From JAAZZIT01 sp964480525 (GTDB lineage Bacteria; Bacillota; Clostridia; Oscillospirales; Ruminococcaceae): 64,000 nucleotides of DNA. Numbering within the stretch: position 1 is the first letter of the stretch; every line of letters starts with the position of its first letter. A program made the translations under genes and the position numbers. The stretch covers positions 1 through 64,000 of the forward strand of contig CAYZOV010000008.1 in NCBI GenBank assembly GCA_964480525.1. The letters are read 5' to 3'. This document shows positions 24,312 through 33,522 of this stretch, piece after piece. The notes below the pieces were generated by a model. It was not told the origin of the DNA. It worked only from the letters and a program-made list of their open reading frames with translations, and ran no database searches.

Positions 24312-25712
24312 ATGGTGAATAAAATTATCTCTGCCACAAACGACATTATGTACGGATATGTGCTGATAATTATTTTAATTCTGGGCGGACTTTATTTTTC
24401 GTTTAGAACAAAATTTATGCAATTTAGACTTTTCAAAGAACAGCTAAAGGCTGTCGCCGAAAAACCTGCTGACGGCAAAGGCGTGTCGTCATTTCAAGCA
24501 TTGATGGTTTCCACGGCTTCCCGTGTCGGCACAGGGAACATTATCGGAGTTTCCACGGCACTTTGTATGGGTGGCTTCGGGTCGGTTTTTTGGATGTGGG
24601 TCATCGCCATTATCGGCAGCGCCTCGGCATTTGTAGAAAGCACGCTTGCTCAAATTTACAAAAAGAAAACTCCCGACGGGTGCTACGGAGGGCCTGCGTA
24701 CTACATTCAAGGTGCTTTTAAAAACCGAAAACTTGCTGTTGTGTTCTCGGTACTTTTAATAATTACATACGGTGTGGGCTTTAATATGCTTGCGTCATAC
24801 AATTTACAATCCACATTTTCGGGATATAATTTTTACAACGAAAACACTACACCGTGGCTTATCGGCTTAATTGTTGCCGTGGTGGTTTTGTACTGTCTTA
24901 TCGGCGGTGGAAAACGAATCGTGGACGCTACGTCACTTTTGGTGCCTGTTATGGGTGTTGCGTATGTAATTGTGGCTTTTGTCGTAATTATACTCAACCT
25001 AAAATCCCTGCCGTTTGTTTTGAAAGAAATTTTTGTCGGTGCGTTTGACCTCAAGGCGATTTTCGGAGGCTTTAGCGGGTCGTGCGTTATGTACGGAATT
25101 AAGCGTGGACTTTTCAGTAACGAGGCGGGTGTGGGTTCGGCACCGAACGCTTCAGCCTCGGCAGAAGTAAGCCACCCTGCAAAACAAGGCTTAGTTCAGG
25201 TTTTGTCGGTATTTATCGACACGCTTTTAATTTGTTCGGCGACTGCGTTTATGTGTATGTGTTCGGGTGTTGAGCCTAGCGAAAAACTTTCAGGTGCGCC
25301 TTATGTTCAAGAATGTCTATCCACCGCATTAGGTAGCTTCGGCCCTGTATTTATCACGGTGGCAATGATTTTGTTTGCGTTCACAACCCTTATCGGAAAT
25401 CTTTATTACGTTGACAAATGCCTTTATTTCATTTTAGGAAAAACCCCGTCAAAACTTATTATGACTGTTTATCATATTGTTGCGTCTGTGCTGATTTTTC
25501 TCGGTGCAGGTCTGAGTGCGGATTTTCTGTGGAATTTATCAGACGTGTGTATGGGTGGAATGACCCTTATAAACATTCCCGTAATTTTCATTTTAGGAAA
25601 ATACGCATTTGCTACGTTGAAAGACTACGAAAAACAGCTTAAAGAAAACAAGCACCCTGTGTTCCACGCAAAGGACATAAATTTGCCTGACGAAGTGGAT
25701 TATTGGAACTAA
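24312..25712 (+). CDS. Alanine/glycine:cation symporter family protein
   Basis: A 466-residue AGCS (AlsT-type) transporter that moves alanine or glycine with Na+ or H+. About 10-11 hydrophobic helices are visible. Conserved family blocks include ASRVGTGNIIGVSTAL, GGFGSVFWMWVIAIIGSASAF (read as two adjoining blocks), the KRGLFSNEAGVGSAPNASA motif near 255-272, and FAFTTLIGNLYYVDKC. The SD is distant (AAAGGG, 12 nt), so initiation may be modest. It is a single gene between promoter and terminator. The exact substrate is not readable. Confidence 0.93.
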   Translation: MVNKIISATNDIMYGYVLIIILILGGLYFSFRTKFMQFRLFKEQLKAVAEKPADGKGVSSFQALMVSTASRVGTGNIIGVSTALCMGGFGSVFWMWVIAIIGSASAFVESTLAQIYKKKTPDGCYGGPAYYIQGAFKNRKLAVVFSVLLIITYGVGFNMLASYNLQSTFSGYNFYNENTTPWLIGLIVAVVVLYCLIGGGKRIVDATSLLVPVMGVAYVIVAFVVIILNLKSLPFVLKEIFVGAFDLKAIFGGFSGSCVMYGIKRGLFSNEAGVGSAPNASASAEVSHPAKQGLVQVLSVFIDTLLICSATAFMCMCSGVEPSEKLSGAPYVQECLSTALGSFGPVFITVAMILFAFTTLIGNLYYVDKCLYFILGKTPSKLIMTVYHIVASVLIFLGAGLSADFLWNLSDVCMGGMTLINIPVIFILGKYAFATLKDYEKQLKENKHPVFHAKDINLPDEVDYWN

Positions 25713-25724
25713 ATTCAAACAAAA

Positions 25725-25756
25725 AAGTCCTCACAAATGTGGGGACTTAATTTTTT
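25725..25756 (+). terminator. Terminator after the symporter
   Basis: Stem AAGTCCTCAC/GTGGGGACTT (one G-T pair) with AAAT loop and a T run; on the minus strand an A run upstream becomes a T tract, so it may also serve asnA. Confidence 0.85.
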
Positions 25757-25780
25757 GGTTAAATTTAAAATTTGAAAAAA

Positions 25781-26791
25781 TTACAACAGCGTAATGTTGT
25801 TTTTTTCACATTCCTTAGCCATTTCTTCAGGCCAAATTGACACCTGAACCTCACCTATGTGAGCTTTTTCCAAAAGGAGCATACAAAGTCTTGATTGACC
25901 GATACCACCACCGATTGTAAGTGGCAATGTGTTATCGAGAATAAGCCTGTGGTATTCAAAAGCCTTTCTGTCAAGTGCGTTTGCGATTTCAAGCTGGTTT
26001 TCAAGGCTCTTAGCGTCAACACGAATACCCATAGACGAAATTTCGATAGCGTTATCAAGAACATCGTCCCAGAAAAGCAAATCGCCGTTTAAACCCCAAT
26101 CGTCATAGTCAGGGGCTCTGCCGTCGTGTCTTTCGCCACTCTTAAGCTTTGCACCGATTTGCATAATAAACACGGTTTTATGCTCTTTTGTAACAAGTCT
26201 TTCACGCTCTTTCGGAGTTTTGTCAGGGTACATATCCTCTAGCTCCTGCGAGGTGATAAAGAATGTCTTGTCGCAAATTTCGCCCTTTAGCTGTGGGTAT
26301 CTAAGGCTTACTTTTCGCTTTGTATAGCAAACCGCCTTTACGATAAAATTAACAGTTTCCTTTAAAAATTCAAGGTTTCTGTCCTCTTTTGTGATAACCT
26401 TTTCCCAATCCCACTGGTCTACAAAAATGGAATGAACGTTGTCGGTATCATCATCACGGCGAATAGCATTCATATCGGTATAAATTCCCTCACCTGCGTT
26501 ATATCCGTATCTGTACAGCGCCATTCTTTTCCATTTTGCCAAAGACTGAACGATTTCTGCGTCGGTTTCAATTTCCTTAATCGAAAACTCAACCTTTCGC
26601 TCAACCCCGTTAAGGTCGTCGTTGATACCACTTCCCTTTCTAACAAGAAGAGGTGCGGTTACTCTGTCAAGAGTTAGAGCAAACGACAATGCCTGCTGGA
26701 AAACGTCCTTGATATACTTAATAGCGTGTTGTGTTTCTCTCAAAGACAAAACGGACTTGTACCCTTGCGGAATGTACAATTCTTTTGACAT
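25781..26791 (-). CDS. asnA: Aspartate-ammonia ligase (asparagine synthetase A)
   Basis: Makes asparagine from aspartate, ammonia and ATP. The class-II aminoacyl-tRNA-synthetase-like fold is visible in LAKWKRMALYRYG, GEGIYTDMNAIRRDD, SIFVDQWDWEKVI, FFITSQELEDMYP and the C-terminal motif LPLTIGGGIGQSRLCMLLL. The frame runs upstream to 26830, but AAAGGA is 9 nt before the ATG at 26789-26791 (MSKELYIP), giving 336 residues, the usual AsnA length. It follows asnS by 45 bp and shares its T-box control. Confidence 0.96.
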   Translation of the reverse strand: MSKELYIPQGYKSVLSLRETQHAIKYIKDVFQQALSFALTLDRVTAPLLVRKGSGINDDLNGVERKVEFSIKEIETDAEIVQSLAKWKRMALYRYGYNAGEGIYTDMNAIRRDDDTDNVHSIFVDQWDWEKVITKEDRNLEFLKETVNFIVKAVCYTKRKVSLRYPQLKGEICDKTFFITSQELEDMYPDKTPKERERLVTKEHKTVFIMQIGAKLKSGERHDGRAPDYDDWGLNGDLLFWDDVLDNAIEISSMGIRVDAKSLENQLEIANALDRKAFEYHRLILDNTLPLTIGGGIGQSRLCMLLLEKAHIGEVQVSIWPEEMAKECEKNNITLL

Positions 26792-26836
26792 ACAAATCAT
26801 TCCTTTCAAAGTGTTTATTTTTCGGGGCAAAACGTA

Positions 26837-28207
26837 TTATCTGATACTTCCCACCGTTCTAGGGTAAAGGATAACGTCACGGATATTCTGTACGCCTGTA
26901 ACGTACATAATGAGTCTTTCAAAACCAAGACCAAAGCCACCGTGTGGCACAGAACCGAACTTTCTCAAATCGAGGTAATCCGAGTACAAATCAAGGTTCA
27001 TACCTCTCTGGTTCATTGCCTCAACGAGCTTGTCATAATCAGCCTCACGCTCGCTACCACCGATGATTTCGCCAACACCCGGCACAAGCAAGTCAACAGC
27101 CGCAACGGTCTTTCCGTCAGGATTTTGTTTCATATAGAAAGACTTGATTTCCTTTGGATAGTCTGTTACAAAAACAGCCTTTTTGAAAATCTTTTCCGAA
27201 ATATATCTTTCGTGTTCTGTCTGCAAATCACAGCCCCACTCAACAGGGTACTGGAATTTTTCGCCCGACTCCTGCAAAAGCTTGATAGCCTCGGTATAGG
27301 TAATTGTTCCGAAGTCGTTTGAGATAAGTTCTTCAAGTCTTGCAATAATTCCGTTTTCAAAATGAGCGTCAAAGAATTTCATTTCGTCAGGGCATTTTTT
27401 CAAAACGTCGCCGATAACGGTTTTAATCATTTCCTCTGCAAATTCAATAATTTCAGGCAACTCTGCGAAAGCAATCTCCGGTTCAACGTGCCAAAATTCA
27501 GCCAAATGCTTCGGTGTGTTTGAATTTTCGGCTCTAAAGCTCGGACCGAATGTGTAAATTTTGCCCATTGCCATTGCGGCAACTTCGCCCTCAAGCTGTC
27601 CCGAAACGCTAAGACCTGCACGCTTGCCGAAAAAGTCGTCTGCGTAGTATTCAGCCTCGTTTTTGTATTCGTTTGAATAGCCGATTGTGGTTACTTGGAA
27701 CATTTCGCCTGCACCCTCACAGTCCGAACCGGTGATAAGAGGTGTGTTTACATACACAAAATTTCTCGACTGGAAAAAGCTGTGGATTGACTGTGCCATA
27801 ACCGAACGAACACGCATAACGGCATTAAAGGTGTTTGTTCTGCCTCTGAGGTGTGGCATTGTTCTCAAAAATTCAAGAGTGTGGCGTTTTTTCTGCAAAG
27901 GATATTCCAAAGGACAAGGGCCGATAACGGAAATTTCCTTAGCGTTAATTTCAACAGCACCCTGTCTGGCCTCAACGACCTCGCCCACAACCTTAATAGA
28001 CGTGCCAAGACGAAGTGCGTCCTCGTAATCTAAATCAAGTGCCTTGTCGATAACAATCTGAATGTGTTTAAGGCTTGTGCCATCGTTAAGTTCGATAAAA
28101 GCTACGTTTTTTGAATTTCGTGCCGTTCTGACCCAACCGCAAACCGTAACGGTTTTGCCGATGTAATCAGCGTTTTGGAAAACTTCTTTAATGTCGATGT
28201 GTTTCAT
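26837..28207 (-). CDS. asnS: Asparaginyl-tRNA synthetase
   Basis: A class-IIb synthetase charging tRNA-Asn, 456 residues. The N-terminal OB-fold anticodon-binding domain (VTVCGWVRTARNSKNVAFIELNDG) is followed by the catalytic domain with motif 2 (FGPSFRAENSNTPKHLAEFWHVEPE) and motif 3 (GGFGLGFERLIMYVTG). The last nine residues RTVGSI match the family end RTPG-like sequence, with V in place of P. First gene of asnS-asnA, preceded by an Asn T-box leader. Confidence 0.97.
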   Translation of the reverse strand: MKHIDIKEVFQNADYIGKTVTVCGWVRTARNSKNVAFIELNDGTSLKHIQIVIDKALDLDYEDALRLGTSIKVVGEVVEARQGAVEINAKEISVIGPCPLEYPLQKKRHTLEFLRTMPHLRGRTNTFNAVMRVRSVMAQSIHSFFQSRNFVYVNTPLITGSDCEGAGEMFQVTTIGYSNEYKNEAEYYADDFFGKRAGLSVSGQLEGEVAAMAMGKIYTFGPSFRAENSNTPKHLAEFWHVEPEIAFAELPEIIEFAEEMIKTVIGDVLKKCPDEMKFFDAHFENGIIARLEELISNDFGTITYTEAIKLLQESGEKFQYPVEWGCDLQTEHERYISEKIFKKAVFVTDYPKEIKSFYMKQNPDGKTVAAVDLLVPGVGEIIGGSEREADYDKLVEAMNQRGMNLDLYSDYLDLRKFGSVPHGGFGLGFERLIMYVTGVQNIRDVILYPRTVGSIR

Positions 28208-28242
28208 ATTTATCTTCCTTTCAAATTAAGTTTTTAAAACAA

Positions 28243-28504
28243 AAAATCCTCGTCCTAATAAACATAGGACGAGGAATAATTACCCGTGGTACCACCTAAT
28301 TTACCGAAAAATCGGTCACTCAATGCTCAAAAAAGCTTGGTCTGTTTAACGCACAGCCTACGTCTTACCTAATTGCCATTTGGCGTTCAGTTTGCTGCTC
28401 GAAAGTGTTATTCACGAAAACTCAACTATGTGGTTTGCACTATCCCACACTCACTGAAAGCGAACTTTTTCGCTACTTCTCTTTGTCATAGCATTTTCAT
28501 ATAA
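28243..28504 (-). ncRNA. T-box leader (asparagine) controlling asnS-asnA
   Basis: On the minus strand the leader begins near 28504. The T-box core AGGTGGTACCACGGGTAATT lies at about 28278-28297. The terminator stem CCTCGTCCT/AGGACGAGG (28248-28274) is followed by six T. Stem III is ACCGA...TCGGT (28303-28316). The Stem I specifier region reads GTGAATAACACTTTC (around 28403-28417), placing an AAC (Asn) codon at 28407-28409. This fits uncharged tRNA-Asn-dependent antitermination of both the synthetase and the asparagine-forming enzyme. Confidence 0.95.
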
Positions 28505-28510
28505 TAAGAT

Positions 28511-28539
28511 ATTTTACCACACTTTTTTTCGCTTGTCAA
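28511..28539 (-). promoter_or_regulatory. Promoter for the asnS-asnA T-box transcript
   Basis: Minus strand TTGACA (28534-28539), 17 bp, TAAAAT (28511-28516) with extended AGTGTGG. Confidence 0.82.
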
Positions 28540-28610
28540 GTAGTATTAACAAAAAACTCTCATAAGTTTTTTTGCTCCTGTGTGGGAGACAAGCGTAACG
28601 GTTGACCTTT

Positions 28611-28641
28611 GTATTCCCCACCCCTACGGGGCGGGGAATAC
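28611..28641. repeat. Palindromic element 1
   Basis: GTATTCCCC-ACCCC-TA-CGGGGC-GGGGAATAC is a nearly perfect 31-bp hairpin in an intergenic region. A tail GATGAAGTGA...ATGAAAACGGTACGTTT (28653-28683) follows and is echoed after element 2. Confidence 0.75.
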
Positions 28642-28697
28642 AATAAATCTTTGATGAAGTGAAAAAATGAAAACGGTACGTTTCCCCTCTAATTTAG

Positions 28698-28732
28698 AAT
28701 TTCCACCCCGCCCGAAGGGCGGAGTGGAAATT
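28698..28732. repeat. Palindromic element 2
   Basis: AATTTCCAC-C-CCGCCC-GAA-GGGCGG-A-GTGGAAATT forms a 35-bp hairpin with one A/C mismatch. A related tail GATGAAATGATGAAAACGACACGTTT lies at about 28752-28777 and ends at the stop codon of the ABC gene. It resembles dispersed REP/MITE-like palindromes more than a simple terminator. Confidence 0.75.
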
Positions 28733-28778
28733 TCAAGACCTACGTTTGGCATGATGAAATGATGAAAACGACACGTTT

Positions 28779-30593
28779 TCAATTTACATAGTATTGTGCT
28801 TGGGCGTTGAACATTTCGGCGTAAATGCCGTCCTTTAGGTTTACAAGCTGGTCGTGAGTGCCGTATTCCTTAATGGTCTGGTCGGCAAAAACAGCTATCT
28901 TGTCGCAGAATTTACAGCTCGAGAGCCTGTGGGAAATGTAAATTGCCGTTTTTCCACCTACAAGAGTGTTAAACTGTCTGTAAATTTCGTACTCGGCAAT
29001 AGGGTCAAGTGCCGCCGTCGGCTCGTCAAGTATGACTATCGGCGAATTTTTGTATAACGCACGACAAATAGCTACCTTTTGCTGTTGACCGCCCGAAAGC
29101 TCCGTGCCCTTTTCGTCAAAGGACTTGTAAAGCATTGTGTCAAGCCCGTTTTCAAGCTTCGTTGCGTCATCGTAAAGCCCCGAAAGTTTCAGAACTTCTT
29201 CGATTTTTTCATCGTCAGCCTCACCGTTTAACGCAATGTTGTCACGCAAACTAAAGGCAAACAGTCTGAAATCTTGGAAAACCACGGCTAAAAGCTTTCG
29301 GTATTCAGCGTCAGAGTACTCCTTGATGTTTGTGCCGTCAATTAGAATTTCGCCCTCGGTCACATCGTAAAGTCTGCACAAAAGCTTGATAAATGTGGTT
29401 TTTCCTGCACCGTTTAGACCCACAACGGACAAATGCTCACCCGACTTGATTTTAATTGAAACATTTTTCAAGGTGTAGCTATCACTTCTCGGATATTTAA
29501 ACGAAACGTTTTTAAATTCAATCTCGTGGTCGCCGTTTTTAACGGATTTTGTGCCTTTTTCCATTGCCATTGGATAGGCTTTAAATTCAAGATAACGATG
29601 TGCGTAACGACAGGCTTTTCTAATATCCATCACGTTGTATGTTAAATTGTAAATGCTCTGGTAAAATGTAGACGCAGAATTTGTACACATTGAAAAATCA
29701 CCTATGGAAATCGCCTTTGTGATTGCCAAAAATCCGATGTAAAAATAGCATATTCCGTCACGCAAGGAATTTACGATTGCCCTTATAAAGCCCATATTTC
29801 GTGATACGTTACTGCTTTTTTTCCAAAGACCGATACTGTCCTTGCAATAATCCTTTTGCAAATCCTCAATCATACCCACGCTGTCGTAAAGTCTGATGTC
29901 CTTGCCGTATTTATAGTCGGTAAGCTCCCAAAATATATAGCCAAAACGTCTGTTGATAACCGACAGCTTTGCGAAATTTTCTTCGTCGATTTTGTTGCAA
30001 ATTCGGTTAAGAATTGACACAATTATAAGGGAAATAATCTGCACCGGCAACAAAATCGGACAAATTAAAAATATAACAAACGACACGCCACACAGCACGG
30101 AAATATTTTTTGCAATCTCGTAAATTTTGTCCGTAATGCCGATAATTCCGCCACTATACCACCCAATACCGTCTTTGGCTTTTTCAAGCTTATCGAGGAC
30201 TTCGGGATTTTCCGTGTGTTCAAAGTCCATTGTCATTGAGTGGGTCAAAAGTTCAGTTTCGATATGCTGGTAAAACCACTCTCGGTAGAAGTTTATAATC
30301 TGCTGAAAAAGCGTCTGCAAAAGGCTTGCAAAAAGCGTCAGCACAATCAAAAGTCCTGCAAAAATCACGGCTCTTTTCAGGTGAAAATTCGTGCCGTCAC
30401 CCTTTAAAATGTACACTACCTCGTCGATTATGTACTTTGGCAAAACCACTTCAAGCATTGTAATGCTAACCTGTGCTATAAGCATAAAAGCATACAAAAA
30501 TATCACCACGGGCTTGTTCTTCCAAAGGGTCTTTAGGGCAAATTTCATAGTTTCGCCTACAACCTTCGGGTTTTTCTCTTTTGTTTTAGCCAT
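28779..30593 (-). CDS. ABC exporter half-transporter (second subunit)
   Basis: The 604-residue half-transporter has six predicted helices in residues 30-310 and an ATPase at about 350-600. Walker A is VVGLNGAGKTTFIKLL, the Q loop is in VVFQDFRLF, the signature is ELSGGQQQKVAICRA, and Walker B plus catalytic Glu are IVILDEPTAALD, with H-loop ISHRLSSC. It overlaps the upstream ABC gene by 8 bp, and the two probably form a heterodimer. Both ATP sites look intact, unlike exporters with one degenerate site. Substrate unknown; peptide or drug export is typical of this lineage. Confidence 0.94.
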   Translation of the reverse strand: MAKTKEKNPKVVGETMKFALKTLWKNKPVVIFLYAFMLIAQVSITMLEVVLPKYIIDEVVYILKGDGTNFHLKRAVIFAGLLIVLTLFASLLQTLFQQIINFYREWFYQHIETELLTHSMTMDFEHTENPEVLDKLEKAKDGIGWYSGGIIGITDKIYEIAKNISVLCGVSFVIFLICPILLPVQIISLIIVSILNRICNKIDEENFAKLSVINRRFGYIFWELTDYKYGKDIRLYDSVGMIEDLQKDYCKDSIGLWKKSSNVSRNMGFIRAIVNSLRDGICYFYIGFLAITKAISIGDFSMCTNSASTFYQSIYNLTYNVMDIRKACRYAHRYLEFKAYPMAMEKGTKSVKNGDHEIEFKNVSFKYPRSDSYTLKNVSIKIKSGEHLSVVGLNGAGKTTFIKLLCRLYDVTEGEILIDGTNIKEYSDAEYRKLLAVVFQDFRLFAFSLRDNIALNGEADDEKIEEVLKLSGLYDDATKLENGLDTMLYKSFDEKGTELSGGQQQKVAICRALYKNSPIVILDEPTAALDPIAEYEIYRQFNTLVGGKTAIYISHRLSSCKFCDKIAVFADQTIKEYGTHDQLVNLKDGIYAEMFNAQAQYYVN

Positions 30594-32451
30594 TTAAAGC
30601 CACCTCGCTTTCGGGATTGTCAACATAATACTGTGCCTGAATTTTAAACATTTCGGCATATGCTCCGTTTTGCTTGATTAAGCTTTCGTGGCTGCCGTAT
30701 TCCACCATTTCGCCACCTTTGAACATTGCCACGTCCGAACAAAATTGCGTAGAGCTAAGTCGGTGTGAAATGTAAATCGCCGTTTTGTCACCGATAAGCT
30801 TGTCAAAATCGTTGTAAAGCTTGCTTTCGGCTAGTGCGTCAAGTGCCGAGGTCGGTTCGTCCAAAATAACCACCGGAGCTTTTTTGTACAAGGCTCTTGC
30901 AAGTGCAAGCTTTTGCTTTTCGCCACCCGAAAGGTCAACACCGTCATCGTGCATTACCTTTAAAATCTGGGTGTCAACGCCCTTTTGAAGTTCCCCAAGC
31001 TTTGTTTCAAGACCTGCGTCAACAAGACATTTTTTAGCAAATTCCTTGTCGGATATTTCAAGAGTCGTCATAGAAACATTTTGATGAAGTGGAAACGCAA
31101 ACAGGTTTATGTCCTGAAAAACAGGTGCAAAAGCCTTGAAATAGCTATTTTTGTTGTAATTTTTCACGTTTACCCCGTTTAGTAAAATTTCGCCCTCTGT
31201 CGGCTCGTAAAGTCGCAAAAGAAGTTTAATAAACGTGGTTTTTCCTGCTCCGTTCAAGCCTACCACAGCAAGACGTTTGCCTGCCTTAACGGTTAAGTTG
31301 AGATTTTTCAAGGCATAATTTTCAGCCTTTGGATATTTAAACGAAACGTTTTTAAACTCAAATTCATAGCTGTCCATTGGCTTTAGATTTTCACCGTCGT
31401 CATTGATTTTACTTTTGTAATCCATAAAACTTCTGAAATCGTCCACCTCACGGGAACAGTTTATTATGCTCGTTGCGTTGCCCAAAAGGTTGTTTATATA
31501 GTTATAAAACGTTGTGGACGCACCCAAATAGAGGGTAAATTCACCAATGGTGAGTTCCTTGTTAAGTGCCATTTTAAACAACCAAGCATACACAACCCCA
31601 AGAGAAATTTTTGATAAAACGTGGGAAATTGCACTTGCGTAAAACCAAATTTTTTCGTTAAGCTTTTGTGCCTTTATACGCTCTTTTTTTAGCTCCACAA
31701 TTTTTTGACTAAGCCATTCGCCCAGATTAAACATACGAATGTCCTTTGCAAAGCTGAAATCCGAGGCTGTGTTGTACATATAATTATCCTTTCGCCACCA
31801 CAACGACAACGGGTCCCAGACCTTTTTCTTTGTAACCTTACCCACACGGTTTCGGATAAAAAAATCAACAGCACAAAGGGCTATTATCATTAAAATAATC
31901 CACACAGGGAGCTTTGCCAAAAGCATTAGTCCCACCACGGCAATCGACAGATTGCAAAGAAAATACAACACAGCGTGCATTATTCCCTCAATGCCGTTAT
32001 TGTTGCCATTTGTTGCATTTAAGGCTTTTTGGAAACAGTCCATAACGTCCCCGTCCTCTAAATCCTGAAAATCAAGGCACATCATTTTGATGTTTCCCTC
32101 GCTCATTTTGGTAAATCTCACCGAAATAAGTCGCCACCCGTATTCACAGCTGTAAATAATATTAAGCCACCCCGACACCAAAAGTATCAAGGTAATAATA
32201 ATCATCACCTTTGCCAAAGCCGTGGTTGTGGCACCGGTGGAAATCATATCAATAACCACCTTTGACAAAACCGTCCACGAATAGCTCGTCACGGGTGCAC
32301 AGATTATTCCCATAGGAATTAGCCAAAAGAAAGCCTTTTCGTTTTTGAGCATACATTTAAGTGCATACCACACGTTGCTGAACACACCGTAGTCCTTATG
32401 CAACGGGTTTTTGTCCTTTTTCTCTTTTTCCTTTTTATTTTTCTTTGCCAT
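30586..32451 (-). CDS. ABC exporter half-transporter (first subunit)
   Basis: The 621-residue protein starts with a very basic cytoplasmic head (KKNKKEKEKKDKN), then a transmembrane domain to about residue 320 and an ATPase: Walker A VVGLNGAGKTTFIKLL, Q loop APVFQDINLF, signature DLSGGEKQKLALARA, Walker B VVILDEPTSALD, H loop ISHRLSSTQ. SD GAGGGGG lies before ATG. The regulator gene overlaps its start by 17 bp and the partner subunit overlaps its end by 8 bp, showing tight translational coupling. Confidence 0.94.
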   Translation of the reverse strand: MAKKNKKEKEKKDKNPLHKDYGVFSNVWYALKCMLKNEKAFFWLIPMGIICAPVTSYSWTVLSKVVIDMISTGATTTALAKVMIIITLILLVSGWLNIIYSCEYGWRLISVRFTKMSEGNIKMMCLDFQDLEDGDVMDCFQKALNATNGNNNGIEGIMHAVLYFLCNLSIAVVGLMLLAKLPVWIILMIIALCAVDFFIRNRVGKVTKKKVWDPLSLWWRKDNYMYNTASDFSFAKDIRMFNLGEWLSQKIVELKKERIKAQKLNEKIWFYASAISHVLSKISLGVVYAWLFKMALNKELTIGEFTLYLGASTTFYNYINNLLGNATSIINCSREVDDFRSFMDYKSKINDDGENLKPMDSYEFEFKNVSFKYPKAENYALKNLNLTVKAGKRLAVVGLNGAGKTTFIKLLLRLYEPTEGEILLNGVNVKNYNKNSYFKAFAPVFQDINLFAFPLHQNVSMTTLEISDKEFAKKCLVDAGLETKLGELQKGVDTQILKVMHDDGVDLSGGEKQKLALARALYKKAPVVILDEPTSALDALAESKLYNDFDKLIGDKTAIYISHRLSSTQFCSDVAMFKGGEMVEYGSHESLIKQNGAYAEMFKIQAQYYVDNPESEVALNG

Positions 32452-33364
32452 TTTTATCCCCCTCTTTATTTAAATATTCTAAATCCTCACGCTTAAACCA
32501 CGTTTGTTCACGACTGCATATCTGGTTGTGAAAGCTTCGAGGTGCGTTTGTCATAAGCTCTGCTATAATAAACAGCATAAGAGGTATATTCCCGTTTGTA
32601 AAATTCAGTATGTACATCTTTTCGGAGTTCCCCTGTTCGTCCAAAACCCCGCCACAGGAAACTATACAATTCACTACGTCGCCATTTGAAAGAAAGTCCA
32701 GAGCTTTTTCCACCTTTTCCTTTGAAATCCCCAACGTTTTAGAAAGGGTTTCGGCACGAATACCCGTACTATGGGACATACTAAGCATAAAATGCAATAT
32801 TTTCACGTTACTTCTGTCGCCCAAAAATTCAAAAAGCTTATGCATTTTTTCCGTCAGGCAAAGTCTTTTGCCAAAGCGTTCCTTAGGCTCTTTTACGCAG
32901 AAAAAATACTCCAAATCATTATTAAGTCGCATTAGCGTAAAGCCTCTTTTTGAGGCAATTTCCGAAACAGTTACACCAATGTTTTTGTCGTAGCTTGTCG
33001 GTCGTGAGTAATAACATCTGTTTCCTTTCCACGCCGACGCCAAAATTGTCCACATTACCTCAAAGATTTTATTCATAAAAACCTCATCGTCCTTTGACAT
33101 ATCGCCATTTTCCACAATCTGGCGAAATTCGTCAAATATCCTTGTTTCAAGGCTTGCGTCCTTTTGGTCACGTCCGTACAAATAATCGATAGACACCCCG
33201 AAAAAGTCGGCTAGTTTCGGCAAAAGGTCGCCGTCCGGGTAGCTTCCGTTTTCCCATTTGCTGATAGCCTGTGGGCTGACGTTTAGGTGGTTTGCCAAAG
33301 CCTCTTGGGTAACGTTTTTTTCTTTTCTAAGCTTTTTAAGCTGTTTTGAAAAGCAGGTTTCCAT
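32435..33364 (-). CDS. XRE-type regulator with a C-terminal winged-helix-like domain
   Basis: The N-terminal HTH (residues 6-65: LKKLRKEKNVTQEALANHLNVSPQAISKWENGSYPDGDLLPKLADFFGVSIDYLYG, given here as one family pattern split over HTH and wing) is followed by about 240 residues. These include a segment resembling a MarR/ArsR-like winged helix (about 185-240, VKILHFMLSM...IRAETLSKTLGISKEKVEKALDFLSNG in separate blocks). It is the first gene in the operon with the two ABC subunits and presumably senses their substrate. SD GGGGAG before ATG. The C-terminal region is not identified. Confidence 0.9.
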   Translation of the reverse strand: METCFSKQLKKLRKEKNVTQEALANHLNVSPQAISKWENGSYPDGDLLPKLADFFGVSIDYLYGRDQKDASLETRIFDEFRQIVENGDMSKDDEVFMNKIFEVMWTILASAWKGNRCYYSRPTSYDKNIGVTVSEIASKRGFTLMRLNNDLEYFFCVKEPKERFGKRLCLTEKMHKLFEFLGDRSNVKILHFMLSMSHSTGIRAETLSKTLGISKEKVEKALDFLSNGDVVNCIVSCGGVLDEQGNSEKMYILNFTNGNIPLMLFIIAELMTNAPRSFHNQICSREQTWFKREDLEYLNKEGDKNGKEK

Positions 33365-33408
33365 AAAAAATTCTCCCCTTTTTAAATTTATTCTTGTTGA
33401 TTTTCTTC

Positions 33409-33437
33409 AGTATAACACAATTATCGGTAGATGTAAA
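33409..33437 (-). promoter_or_regulatory. Promoter of the XRE-ABC operon
   Basis: Minus strand TTTACA (33432-33437), 17 bp, TATACT (33409-33414). Confidence 0.72.
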
Positions 33438-33522
33438 TATCTAATTTCAACCAAAACTATACTAAGCGTTGTTTAACCCCCCATTTTCTACTTTTGGTTG
33501 TCAAAACTTAAAAGATACAAAA

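Noticed and set aside
26837..28207. Prophage or integrative element boundary at the tRNA or T-box regions
   Set aside because: No integrase and no repeated 3' tRNA segment were seen around the tRNA-Leu gene or elsewhere.
28500..28778. Insertion sequence in the 28.6-28.8 kb gap
   Set aside because: No transposase frame, and the palindromes are too short and independent to be terminal inverted repeats of one element; classified as palindromic repeats instead.
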